Origin: Haloactinomyces albus
GTDB lineage: Bacteria > Actinomycetota > Actinomycetes > Mycobacteriales > Pseudonocardiaceae
Assembly: GCF_031458135.1 (NCBI RefSeq)
Contig: NZ_JAVDXW010000001.1
Location: forward strand, 186,001 to 250,000
Length of the DNA: 64,000 nucleotides
Direction of reading: 5' to 3'
This document shows positions 34,795 to 43,057 of the stretch, piece after piece; the first letter of the stretch is position 1, and each line of letters opens with the position of its first letter. The notes beneath the pieces were generated by a model that was given only the letters and a program-made list of their open reading frames with translations, did no database searches and was not told the origin of the DNA. The translations under genes and the position numbers were made by a program.

Positions 34795-35619
34795 TCACTT
34801 CCCAACTTTCGATTCTCGAACGGCCAGTAGCTCGTCCAGGAGCGACTCGACGAGTGGGACCGAGTCGTCGAGGGCTTCGCGGACCGGCGTGCTCATCTTC
34901 GTATCCACGTCGTTGTCCCCGCTGTTCACGGACGACACCGGTGCACAGTCGACGAGGAGGATGCGCCGGCATCGGGTTCCCAACCGGTGGGCAAGCGCGA
35001 GAGCCCGGAGGGAATCGGGCGCGCCGGATGCCGCGGCGGCTTCCTCGATCTCGGACGCGCCCGGTTCGGTGACGGACAAGGTGCCCGGCACGCACCCCCG
35101 CGATGCCGTGGAGAGCAGCACCGCGGCGTCGTAGTCATCCTGCAGGGACCGGGCCAGATCCGCCATGCGGATGCCGAAGTCCACGACGTGCACTCCCTGC
35201 GGAAGGTGCCGTTGACGCATCCGGTCGATCACTTCCGGGCCGAAGGCGCAGTCGGCGAGGAACGTGTCCCCGAGTCCTGCCACCAGAATCCGCGAGCCGG
35301 GAGGCCCCCCACCGGAGACCTCACCCAGCGGCTCCAGCTCCTCCGGAGTGAAGAAGAAGCGGTGCCCGATCTGACTCATCGCCCCGAGGTCGCGTCCCGG
35401 GTCACCGTCGAGCATGACCACCACGTATGTCCGCCCTTCGGCGTCCCGCTCGACTCGCTCGACCTCGGCGGTCCGGTCGACGAGTGTCAGGTCGACGATA
35501 TCGGCACGGTGCAGCGGTCGCAGTCGAACGCGGCTTCCTCTGCCCAGCGCGACTCCGTTCACCACCACGGTGGCCGGTCCGGGCTCCTGCAGGTCGGCCC
35601 AGTCTCCCATGGTGTTCAT
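34795..35619 (-). CDS. Hydrogenase-maturation-protease-like pseudoenzyme with N-terminal extension
   Basis: 274 residues. Residues about 1-110 form an extra domain (TVVVNGVALGRGSRVRLRPLHRADIVDLTLVDRTAEVERVERDAEGRTYVVVMLDGDPGRD, GHRFFFTPEELEPL). The rest aligns with maturation proteases: RILVAGLGDTFLADCAFGPEVIDRM, VHVVDFGIRMADLARSL, VLLSTASRGCVPGTLSVTEP. At the three metal-ligand positions it has Cys, Thr and Ser instead of Asp/Glu, Asp and His, so protease activity is unlikely. ATGA-overlapped by DUF6084. A scaffold or chaperone role is inference. Confidence 0.75.
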   Translation of the reverse strand: MNTMGDWADLQEPGPATVVVNGVALGRGSRVRLRPLHRADIVDLTLVDRTAEVERVERDAEGRTYVVVMLDGDPGRDLGAMSQIGHRFFFTPEELEPLGEVSGGGPPGSRILVAGLGDTFLADCAFGPEVIDRMRQRHLPQGVHVVDFGIRMADLARSLQDDYDAAVLLSTASRGCVPGTLSVTEPGASEIEEAAAASGAPDSLRALALAHRLGTRCRRILLVDCAPVSSVNSGDNDVDTKMSTPVREALDDSVPLVESLLDELLAVRESKVGK

Positions 35620-36350
35620 TCCGTCTCGATTCTTCCTGCTGCGCCGGTGTCGGACTCGGCCTGCGCAAGCAGGACGTCGACAGTCTCGTTCCAGCTTGCC
35701 AGCGCATGGCCTGTTTTGTAGGCATACAGCCGCTCGAAGGTGTCTCCGGACAGCCGCAGCCAGGAATGCCCGGGTGAGCACTGCTCCATCACTTCCTGCC
35801 ACAGTCGCCCCGGCATCGAGAACGTCGTGTCGCTGGACCAGGAGATCTGCGCGGTACGCAGTTGCCCGCCCTCGCCGGTGTGGAAAATGGTGCCACTGAA
35901 CAGGAAATCGAGCGGTACGTCACCGTCGCGCACAGCGTGGAAATACTTGGTGACGGCCAACTCCACGTCGTGGCTGCACGCCACCGGCAGGTCCACGACC
36001 GTGCTGTCGGTGAACGGTGGGACGACGATGGTCGTACGCGTCCACGGCAGCGCCCGCATCGTGGTGCCCCATTGCTGTGGCTGCCCGAAGAGCTCGGCCA
36101 GCATCTCCTTCTGCACAGTGTCGTAGCGCCGCCGCGCGGCGGCGACCCGAACCTCCGTGGTGAGGGTGATGGACCGGATCGGGCCACCACCGTATCGACT
36201 GATGTCGAGCCCGAAGTTGAGCGTGGGCACGGCCGCGAAGCGCACCGGCTCCACACCGGTGACCGTGAAGGACAGTTCCGGCACACTGGGTTCGCCGCCC
36301 GGCCCCGATGGGGCCGGGGCCGGTCCGGCGTGGTGCTGTCCGGCTGTCAT
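35616..36350 (-). CDS. DUF6084 family protein (hydrogenase cluster)
   Basis: 244 residues: VPELSFTVTGVEPVRFAAVPTLNFGLDIS, then RSITLTTEVRVAAARRRYD, LFGQPQQWGTTMRALPWTRTTIVVPPFTDSTVVDLPVACSHDVELAVTKYFHAV and a C-terminal GRLWQEVMEQCSPGHSWLRLSGDTFERLYAYKTGHALASW. I recognise the family as DUF6084, regular in HhySL-type clusters. No catalytic motif is visible. It overlaps both neighbours by ATGA. Confidence 0.75.
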   Translation of the reverse strand: MTAGQHHAGPAPAPSGPGGEPSVPELSFTVTGVEPVRFAAVPTLNFGLDISRYGGGPIRSITLTTEVRVAAARRRYDTVQKEMLAELFGQPQQWGTTMRALPWTRTTIVVPPFTDSTVVDLPVACSHDVELAVTKYFHAVRDGDVPLDFLFSGTIFHTGEGGQLRTAQISWSSDTTFSMPGRLWQEVMEQCSPGHSWLRLSGDTFERLYAYKTGHALASWNETVDVLLAQAESDTGAAGRIETE

Positions 36351-36556
36351 GGTGGCGACAGGTTCGGCATGACCGACAGGATCGGGTTCTTCGGCTTCGG
36401 CCGGACACCGGTGGACCGCCTGGCCGTCGATTTCCCGTTGGGCAGATGCCCCGGTTGCTTCCGGTAATTGCCCTCCGCATTTCCCTCCCGGACACCACGG
36501 GTGTGCGATGGCTTGTCGTGGCTCACGTGGGGTTTGCCCACTTTGATCGATGCCAT
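36347..36556 (-). CDS. Small basic hydrogenase-operon protein, 69 aa
   Basis: The ATG at 36556 has GGAAAGG upstream. The protein is rich in Lys, His and Pro and probably disordered: ASIKVGKPHVSHDKPSHTRGVREGN, then KQPGHLPNGKSTARRSTG and a conserved-looking NPILSVMPNLSPP end. Similar short proteins occur in actinobacteria without assigned function. It sits between DUF5947 and DUF6084, coupled to the latter by ATGA. Confidence 0.7.
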   Translation of the reverse strand: MASIKVGKPHVSHDKPSHTRGVREGNAEGNYRKQPGHLPNGKSTARRSTGVRPKPKNPILSVMPNLSPP

Positions 36557-36595
36557 GTCATTCCTTTCCATGACAGCGGGAATACTTCTCCGCCG

Positions 36596-37237
36596 TCACT
36601 GGGGCAGATCCTCGAAGAACCGCTCGACGTGCTGCCAGACCTCCGTCCCTCCGGTGAAGCCCTTCCAGTGCGTGCGCACCAGTGCCACCAGCCGATAGCA
36701 ATCGTCCACGGGAAGCAGCCAATGCTGCCGTGCTTCGCCGAGGCGATTGATCAGCAACGCCTCCACATCGCTGTCCATACCGGACAAAACGGGGTTGGAG
36801 GCTGTGATCTCCTGCCATGTTTCGGCTTCCAGGACCGACTGCATCATCCCCATGGGGTTGGGGTAGAAGGCCGTGACCTGATCCGCGGCACTGCTGTGGA
36901 CGAGGAAAGCAAGACCGACCGGGATGCCCAGACTCGCCCACATCACGTCGTCGAGGTCGAATTCGTCCAGCCGACGCGGCCGGGAGCGAATGAGCCGATA
37001 ATGTCCACCACCGGCTGCCTGATGATCGAACAGGATTCCGCAGGCTCGGCATGCGCAGGAGACGGTTCCCGTGGAAACGTCGAGCAGGTGCCGGTGGGTG
37101 GCGGTGGGCATCGGCTCGGCGCACAAGTCACAGTGTTCCTCGGAACTCTCCGCCGAGGAGCCCCGGACCGAGGTGACGGGCCGTTGCGCGAACTGGCGCA
37201 GCCGGGACGTGGCGAGTGGGCTCGGCATCACGATCAC
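36596..37237 (-). CDS. DUF5947 family protein (hydrogenase cluster)
   Basis: 213 residues. An N-terminal zinc-ribbon-like part (EHCDLCAEPMPTATHRHLLDVSTGTVSCACRACGILFD) has two CxxC-type pairs that could bind a metal. LIRSRPRRLDEFDLDDVMWASLGIPVGLAFLV and ITASNPVLSGMDSDVEALLINRLG follow. This is the DUF5947 pattern, linked to group 1h/5 hydrogenase operons. It overlaps the NifU-like gene by ATGA. A role in Fe-S or nickel handling is possible but unproven. Confidence 0.8.
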   Translation of the reverse strand: MIVMPSPLATSRLRQFAQRPVTSVRGSSAESSEEHCDLCAEPMPTATHRHLLDVSTGTVSCACRACGILFDHQAAGGGHYRLIRSRPRRLDEFDLDDVMWASLGIPVGLAFLVHSSAADQVTAFYPNPMGMMQSVLEAETWQEITASNPVLSGMDSDVEALLINRLGEARQHWLLPVDDCYRLVALVRTHWKGFTGGTEVWQHVERFFEDLPQ

Positions 37238-37782
37238 CCGGTCTCCGCGACCCGTCCGCCCGAAAAGAGCGCCTCGACCGGGATCACCGCGGCCGTCTCC
37301 GATGTCGCTTCCTCGGCCTCGACCCGTTCGATGTCGGGGGCCGCCTTGGCGATCGCCTCTTCCACGGCGAGTCGCAGCTTCTCGACCGTGGACGGACAGC
37401 CCTGGACCTCGATGCGAACCCGGACCACCCCGTCGGCCACCTCGGCCAGGTGTATCTCGCCACCGTGGGACCCGAGCGAGTGACGCACCTCCTCCAGCGC
37501 CTGCTGTACCCGGGTCTCGGTGTCCACGGGGTGCAGATCGTGGACCAAAAGCAGGTGGGAGACCAGTTCGTCGGTGGCCAGCGCCTCGGTCACCTCACCG
37601 TGGCCGGATTCCTCGATACACTGCATCACCCGAGCGAGGCAGTCGCCGTAGACGGCGACGAGCGTCTCCACCGCCTCCACGGCCCGGGCACCGGTGATCG
37701 CTTCCGGCTGGGACTCGAGCGCGGAGAGCGCCGATTCGACTCGGCGCACCTGCTCCCTGGCTTGCTCATTGTCCCACGGCAT
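37234..37782 (-). CDS. NifU-like Fe-S protein of the hydrogenase operon
   Basis: 182 residues. The C-terminal half is a NifU-type domain: VQQALEEVRHSLGSHGGEIHLAEVADGVVRVRIEVQGCPSTVEKLRLAVEEAIAKAAPDI. The usual CxxC of this domain is reduced to a single Cys (VQGCPST), so cluster scaffolding in the classical way is doubtful. The N-terminal half is helical. The start is ATG 37782, 16 bp behind hhyL; the longer upstream frame overlaps hhyL and lacks support. Confidence 0.85.
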   Translation of the reverse strand: MPWDNEQAREQVRRVESALSALESQPEAITGARAVEAVETLVAVYGDCLARVMQCIEESGHGEVTEALATDELVSHLLLVHDLHPVDTETRVQQALEEVRHSLGSHGGEIHLAEVADGVVRVRIEVQGCPSTVEKLRLAVEEAIAKAAPDIERVEAEEATSETAAVIPVEALFSGGRVAETG

Positions 37783-37798
37783 CGCCAACCACCTTCCG

Positions 37799-39589
37799 CT
37801 ACGCGCCTGCGCCGAACATCGGCGAGTGGCTCTGCTGATCGAGGAGCCTGCCCTCGCCGGTGTACATGTGCACACCGCAGGGCAGGCACGGGTCGAAGCT
37901 GCGGACCGTGCGCATGATGTCGATGCCCTTGAAGTTGTCCGGCCCGTTCTCCTCGAAGATGGGCTGTCCCTGCACGGCGTCCTCGTAGGGGCCGGGCGTG
38001 CCGTAGTTGTCCCGAGGGCTGCCGTTCCACGGTGTCGGCGGGTACGGGTGGTAGTTCGCGATCTTGCCGTCCTTGATCACGAGGTGGTGCGAGAGCACTC
38101 CGCGCACGGCCTCGTGGAACCCGACCCCGATGGCCTCGTCCGGCACGGTGAAGTCCTCGAACACCTTGGTGTTCCCGGACCGCACCTCCGCCATTGCCTT
38201 GTCCAGGAAGTGCTGGGCCATCGCCGCAGCGTAGGCGACGAAGTACAACCGGGCGCGGTTTCGTTCGAGGGTGTTCGGGAACGACGGCGGCCGCCATTCC
38301 AGCTGCATGTCCGGCAGCGACTGGCCCTTGGGCACGTCGATCTCGACGCTGTGCCCGGTCGAGCGCACGTAGGGAGTGTTGACCAGGCCGGACAGCGCGG
38401 TGGACCACAGCCGCGCCAGCGGACCGCCACCACTGTCCAGGGCCAGGTGGTCGCCGGTGCGCTGGTCGTACCAGCGGGGGGACATCACCCAGCTGTACTT
38501 GCCGCCCTCGAGGTCTCGCTTCTGCGGTGCGGGCAACGTGGTCTGGTTCCAGGGGTGATGCTGGTCGACCGGGTTACCGACCGGGTCGCGGGAAACGAAG
38601 GTTTCCTCGTTCGTCCAGTCCTCGTAATAGGAGTTGCCGACCAGAATCCGCATCCCGAGGTTGATGTCGATCAGATTGTTGGTGACGAGTTCGTTGTCGA
38701 CGATGATCCCGGGGGTGACGTACATGTCCTTACCCCAGTTGTTCATGGTCCGGTACTGATAGTCGACCGAATCGGGGTTCTGGAAGCATCCCCAGCAGCC
38801 GAGCAGGGTACGTCGTCTGCCGACCTCCTCGTAGCCGGGCAGCGCCTCGTAGAAGAAGTCGAAGACATCGTCGTTCATGGCGACGCCCTGCTTGACGAAG
38901 TCCAGAACGCGAACCAGCCGGACCTGGTAGTCGGTGAACACCTGTGGCGTGGCCACCGTGCCGACCCCGCCTGGATACAAGGTCGAGGGGTGCACGTGCC
39001 GCCCCTCCATCAGGCAGCACATCTCGCGGGTCACGCGGCTCATTTCCAGTGCCTGCTTGTACATCGCGCCCTCGAAAGGATTGAACGAGCGCATGATGTC
39101 GGCGATGGTCCGGTAGCCGTGAATGTGGCCGCGCGGAGCCTCGGTCTGCTCGGCCCGGGCGAGCACGCTCGGGTTGGTTTCGGAGACCATCTTCTCGGAG
39201 TAGTCGATGAAGACCATGTTGTCCTGGAAGATGGTGTGGTCGAACATGAACTCGGCCGCCTCCCCGAGATTCATGATCCATTCGCCCAGGGGCGGCGTCT
39301 TGACGCCGTAGGCCATGTTCTGCGCATAGATCGAGCAGACAGCGTGATTGTCACCGCAGATACCGCAGATCCGACTGGTGATGAAATGCGAATCGCGCGG
39401 GTCCTTCCCCTTCATGAAGACGCTGTAACCGCGGAAGAGCGAGGATGTGCTCTTGCATTCCTCGACTCGCTGATTCGCAAAATCGACCTTCGTGTAGATC
39501 CCGAGGTTGCCGATGATGCGAGTGATCGGATCGAACGCCACATCCACGAGGTTGCGCTGATCGGATCCTGCGGTCTTCTGCTGGGTCAT
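37799..39589 (-). CDS. hhyL: [NiFe] hydrogenase large subunit (group 1h/5, HhyL)
   Basis: 596 residues. The two Ni-binding Cys pairs are in TSRICGICGDNHAVCS near the N-terminus and FDPCLPCGVHMY at the C-terminus. About 24 residues follow the CGVH, the extension removed by the maturation protease. FDPITRIIGNLGIYTKVD is the N-terminal family start. Such enzymes oxidise atmospheric H2 during starvation. The ATG at 39589 overlaps the hhyS stop. Confidence 0.95.
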   Translation of the reverse strand: MTQQKTAGSDQRNLVDVAFDPITRIIGNLGIYTKVDFANQRVEECKSTSSLFRGYSVFMKGKDPRDSHFITSRICGICGDNHAVCSIYAQNMAYGVKTPPLGEWIMNLGEAAEFMFDHTIFQDNMVFIDYSEKMVSETNPSVLARAEQTEAPRGHIHGYRTIADIMRSFNPFEGAMYKQALEMSRVTREMCCLMEGRHVHPSTLYPGGVGTVATPQVFTDYQVRLVRVLDFVKQGVAMNDDVFDFFYEALPGYEEVGRRRTLLGCWGCFQNPDSVDYQYRTMNNWGKDMYVTPGIIVDNELVTNNLIDINLGMRILVGNSYYEDWTNEETFVSRDPVGNPVDQHHPWNQTTLPAPQKRDLEGGKYSWVMSPRWYDQRTGDHLALDSGGGPLARLWSTALSGLVNTPYVRSTGHSVEIDVPKGQSLPDMQLEWRPPSFPNTLERNRARLYFVAYAAAMAQHFLDKAMAEVRSGNTKVFEDFTVPDEAIGVGFHEAVRGVLSHHLVIKDGKIANYHPYPPTPWNGSPRDNYGTPGPYEDAVQGQPIFEENGPDNFKGIDIMRTVRSFDPCLPCGVHMYTGEGRLLDQQSHSPMFGAGA

Positions 39590-40653
39590 ACCTGGTTCCT
39601 TCCTGGGGCCTGGTTCGGCCACCGCGGCTGGTAACCGCTGGTCAGTTCGGGGCCGTTGTGATGCCACTTGGGCTCTCGGTTCGCGTTTTTGTTGGTGAAC
39701 CCGCGCATCGCTCGAATGAAGGGGCCGTATGCCTTCAACAGCGCCGAGGACAGGGTTCCGCCGGGTGGCTCGTCCATGAAGGGCATGAACTTGTCCGGGA
39801 ACCCCGGCATCGTGCAGGCGATGCAGATACCGCCGACGTTCGGGCAGCCACCGATTCCGTCCATCCAGCCACGCTTGGTGACGTTGCAGTTGACCACCGG
39901 ACCCCAGCAGCCGATCTTCACCTGACACTTCGGCGAGTTGTAATCCCCGGCGAAGTCCGCCTGCTCGTAGTAGGCAGCACGATCGCAGCCTTCGTGTACC
40001 GTCTTGCCGAACAGCCAGGTCGGGCGCAGTTGAGCGTCCAGCGGGATCGGCGGTGCCAGCCCGGCAGCCTGGTGCAGGACCCACAACAGGGTCTCCATGA
40101 AGTTGTCCGGCTGGATCGGGCACCCCGGTACATTCACGATCGGGAGCCCGCCCGCCGAGCGGAAGTTCTCACCGAGGTAATCCGCGAGGCCCATGCAGCC
40201 GGTGGGATTGCCCGCCATCGCATGGATGCCGCCGTAGGTGGCACAGGTACCGGCCGCCACCACCGCCCAGGCCTGGGGCGCGAGCCGATCGATCCACTCG
40301 TTGACGGTGATCGGTTCCCCGGTATCGGGATCGTTGCCCATCGCCGTCCAGTACCCGTCGCCATTGATCCTCTCGTTGGGGATCGACCCCTCCATCACGA
40401 AGATGAACGGCCCCAATTCCCCGCGGGCGGCCTGGTGGAACGCGTCCATGAAGTCGTCCCCGGTCTCGTAGGCCAGCACCTTGTTGTGCAGATGCACCTT
40501 CGGCAGCCCCGGAACCGTCCCCAGCACCACGTCTTCGATACTCGGCAACGACGCGTTGGTCATCGAGACCGTGTCGCCATCGCAGCTCATGCCCTCCGAG
40601 GTCCACAGAATGTGGATCTCGTCATAGCCCGGCGTCATCGGTTCAACGCTCAT
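39586..40653 (-). CDS. hhyS: [NiFe] hydrogenase small subunit (group 1h/5, HhyS)
   Basis: 355 residues with Fe-S cluster ligands for three clusters. The proximal site has the sequence EGMSCDGDTVSM, so the second Cys of the usual CTGC is Asp, a known trait of group 1h/5 enzymes. Further ligands lie in GTCATYGGIHAMAGNPTGCMG, NVPGCPIQPDNF, GCDRAAYYE, KIGCWGPVVNCNV and GGCPNVGGICIACTMPGFPD. There is no Tat signal, consistent with a cytosolic membrane-associated enzyme. The ATG at 40653 follows AAGGAGC. Confidence 0.95.
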   Translation of the reverse strand: MSVEPMTPGYDEIHILWTSEGMSCDGDTVSMTNASLPSIEDVVLGTVPGLPKVHLHNKVLAYETGDDFMDAFHQAARGELGPFIFVMEGSIPNERINGDGYWTAMGNDPDTGEPITVNEWIDRLAPQAWAVVAAGTCATYGGIHAMAGNPTGCMGLADYLGENFRSAGGLPIVNVPGCPIQPDNFMETLLWVLHQAAGLAPPIPLDAQLRPTWLFGKTVHEGCDRAAYYEQADFAGDYNSPKCQVKIGCWGPVVNCNVTKRGWMDGIGGCPNVGGICIACTMPGFPDKFMPFMDEPPGGTLSSALLKAYGPFIRAMRGFTNKNANREPKWHHNGPELTSGYQPRWPNQAPGRNQV

Positions 40654-40950
40654 GTGCCGCTCCTTACGATCATGGGGCCTCGCGCTGTCCGCTTCCTGAT
40701 GGTTCCGCGGGGACGGCGATATCCGACCGGCCGCGGCGGCGACCTCGCTTTTCAACCGTAGAACCGAAAAGACCACACCGCAGCGCGATTCGTCGATTGT
40801 GGATACCATTCGCGAAAAACGAAGTCTGCTGTGCGACAGTGATCTTTGCGATGTTCTCATCGAACCGGCATTCGACGCCGCGATCGCGATACGCGGACTT
40901 TTCTCGAAAATTTTCGGTACACAGTGCTCGCTGCCGCGAACGTCGGACTC
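40654..40950. promoter_or_regulatory. Hydrogenase operon promoter region with palindromes
   Basis: About 300 bp without a gene. It holds the perfect palindromes CGAAAATTTTCG (40905-40916) and CGCGATCGCG (40879-40888), and an AT-richer stretch at 40795-40920. Transcription of hhySL should start here. Confidence 0.45.
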
Positions 40951-41133
40951 CTACCCTGCGAACAGGTGCCGGAAGAACGTGGTCAGCGCTTCCGTGATCA
41001 TCGTCAGTGTCCCGACGAGCAGATCCCATCCACGGTGCACGGTGTCGGCGGCACCGATCGGGTCGCGGACCACCAGAAATCCGACCACGACCACGGCAAG
41101 GGCACTCAGCACGAGCGCGCTCTTACGATCCAC
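40951..41133 (-). CDS. Small membrane protein, 60 aa
   Basis: The GTG at 41133 has GGAGG seven bases upstream. One N-terminal helix (SALVLSALAVVVVGFLVV) is followed by an amphipathic C-terminus (GWDLLVGTLTMITEALTTFFRHLFAG). Peptides with this shape, ending in a TFFRxLF-like segment, are common in actinobacteria and of unknown function. It lies upstream of hhyS on the same strand, separated by about 300 bp. Confidence 0.65.
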   Translation of the reverse strand: MDRKSALVLSALAVVVVGFLVVRDPIGAADTVHRGWDLLVGTLTMITEALTTFFRHLFAG

Positions 41134-41352
41134 GTCGGATCCTCCCTACCTGGTGAGCGGATGATGCTTCGGTACGGCACGCACGAGACGACGATAACCG
41201 TGCCGGGCCCCGATCATCCGGCAGGCCGCACCGATCGGGGTGTGTGCGACACGCCTTCGCAAGTGAAGCAGCCTTGCGTCCCGACATCGCTTCCCGGTAC
41301 GACACGGCGAATCAGCACCGACCGAGGTGCTCTTCCCGAGACCTTGATGACA

Positions 41353-41368
41353 TACCGACCAGACGGTA
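41353..41368. promoter_or_regulatory. Putative TetR-type operator upstream of the acyl-CoA ligase
   Basis: TACCG-N6-CGGTA inverted repeat (TACCGACCAGACGGTA), 40 bp before the TTG start of the ligase. TetR operators often have this form; no TetR gene is in the window. Confidence 0.4.
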
Positions 41369-41408
41369 CGTTATATGACGCACATCACCTTACACACCGG
41401 GAGCAGTC

Positions 41409-42932
41409 TTGACCTTCAACCTAGCCACGATGCTGCGCGAGTCGGCACAGGCCACTCCCGAGAAGGCCTGCGTCATCGCCAACGAGGCGACGCTGTCCTA
41501 TGCGCAGGTCGACGAGATCTCCGGCCGCATCGCAACCAGCCTGCTCGGGCTCGGCCTTCAACCCGGGGACAAGGTGGCGGTGCAGCTACCGAACCTGCCG
41601 CAGTTCCTCTTCACCTACTTCGGGGCGATGAAGGCCGGTCTGGTCATGGTCCCGCTCAATCCGCTGCTGCGGGCACCGGAGATCGCCTATCACCTGCAGG
41701 ATTCCGACGCGAGGGTCCTCATCACGTTCGAGACGTTCGCCGAGGAAGCACTCCAGGGCGCGCAACAGGCCGACGGCATGCCCACCTACGTCGTCAACCT
41801 CCCCGGCAGCGACCGGCGTCCCGAGGGCACCAGGCACTTCGACGAACTGTACTTCGCCGACGACAACCGCGACATCGCCCCGACGAACGCCGACGACACC
41901 GCGGTTCTGCTCTACACCAGCGGTACCACCGGCAATCCCAAGGGAGCCGAGCTCACCCACTTCCAACTGTTCATGAATTGCACGACGGCGGGTGAACTGT
42001 TCGGCTTCCGAGACGACGACATCGGCCTGGCCGTGCTGCCGTTCTTCCACGTCTTCGGCCTGTCCAGCGTGCTCAACACCACGATTCGCTTCGGCGGCAC
42101 GATGGTGTTGGTGCCTCGCTTCGAGATCGAACCGGTCGTCGACGCCATCGAAAAGCACCGCTGCACCATCTTCTCCGGTGTCCCGACGATGTACCTCGGG
42201 TTGCTGCAGACCGACACCAGCGACCGCGATCTGAGCTCGCTGCGCGTCGGCGTCAGCGGAGGTGCCGCGATCCCCGGACAGGCCATCAAGGCATTCGAGG
42301 AGAAGTTCCCGGGGGTGGTGGTCCTCGAGGGCTACGGGCTGTCGGAGAGCGCGAGCACGACGACGTTCAATGTCAGCGCCGAGCAGCGCAAGGTGCTGTC
42401 GATCGGCAAGCCGATCTGGGGCGTCGAGGTCAGGATCGTCGACGATGACGGCAAGGAACTTCCTGCCGGTGAGGAGCACGTCGGCGAGATCGTCATCCGC
42501 GGGCACAACATGATGAAGGGCTACTACAAGAAGCCGGAGGCGACCGCGGAGGCCTTCCGCAACGGCTGGTTTCACACCGGCGATCTCGCCCACGCCGACT
42601 CCGACGGCTACCTGTTCGTCGTCGACCGCAAGAAGGACCTGGTCATCCGCGGTGGATACAACGTCTATCCGCGCGAAGTCGAGGAGGTCCTCTACGCACA
42701 CCCGTCCATCTCCGAGGCCGCCGTCATCGGCAAGCCGGACGAGAAACTCGGCGAAGAGATCGTGGCCGTGGTCGCGCTCGAGTCCGATGCGACCACGGCA
42801 CCGGATGAGATCATCGCATACTGCCGGGAACGGATCGCGGCCTACAAATACCCACGCGAGGTGCGCGTCCTCGATGCGCTGCCCAAGGGTCCGACCGGCA
42901 AGATCCTGAAGAAGCAGCTACGCGACTCGTGA
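41409..42932 (+). CDS. Acyl-CoA synthetase (AMP-forming, long-chain type)
   Basis: 507 residues of the ANL superfamily. AMP-binding motif is LLYTSGTTGNPKGAELTH; A5-type EGYGLSES and the hinge WFHTGDLAHADSDGYLFVVDRKKDLVIRGGYNVYPREVEE are clear; the catalytic Lys is in PTGKILKKQL. The family activates fatty or aromatic acids to CoA thioesters; the substrate is not set by sequence. The start is TTG with GGGAG five bases upstream. It is followed by a phosphotriesterase-family gene on the same strand. Confidence 0.93.
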   Translation: MTFNLATMLRESAQATPEKACVIANEATLSYAQVDEISGRIATSLLGLGLQPGDKVAVQLPNLPQFLFTYFGAMKAGLVMVPLNPLLRAPEIAYHLQDSDARVLITFETFAEEALQGAQQADGMPTYVVNLPGSDRRPEGTRHFDELYFADDNRDIAPTNADDTAVLLYTSGTTGNPKGAELTHFQLFMNCTTAGELFGFRDDDIGLAVLPFFHVFGLSSVLNTTIRFGGTMVLVPRFEIEPVVDAIEKHRCTIFSGVPTMYLGLLQTDTSDRDLSSLRVGVSGGAAIPGQAIKAFEEKFPGVVVLEGYGLSESASTTTFNVSAEQRKVLSIGKPIWGVEVRIVDDDGKELPAGEEHVGEIVIRGHNMMKGYYKKPEATAEAFRNGWFHTGDLAHADSDGYLFVVDRKKDLVIRGGYNVYPREVEEVLYAHPSISEAAVIGKPDEKLGEEIVAVVALESDATTAPDEIIAYCRERIAAYKYPREVRVLDALPKGPTGKILKKQLRDS

Positions 42933-43057
42933 CGGTGGTGCCGACTCCGCATCCCACCCCGCCTCGCTTTCCGTGAGCTCCGGGACGCGAGGCCGTTCCC
43001 GTCCCATTCCGGACAAGCCCCCACAGTGCTTCGTCTTTTCCCAAGGGGAGGTCTCCG

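Noticed and set aside
41586-42701. 371-codon frame antisense to the acyl-CoA ligase
   Set aside because: No family features, opposite a clear ANL enzyme.
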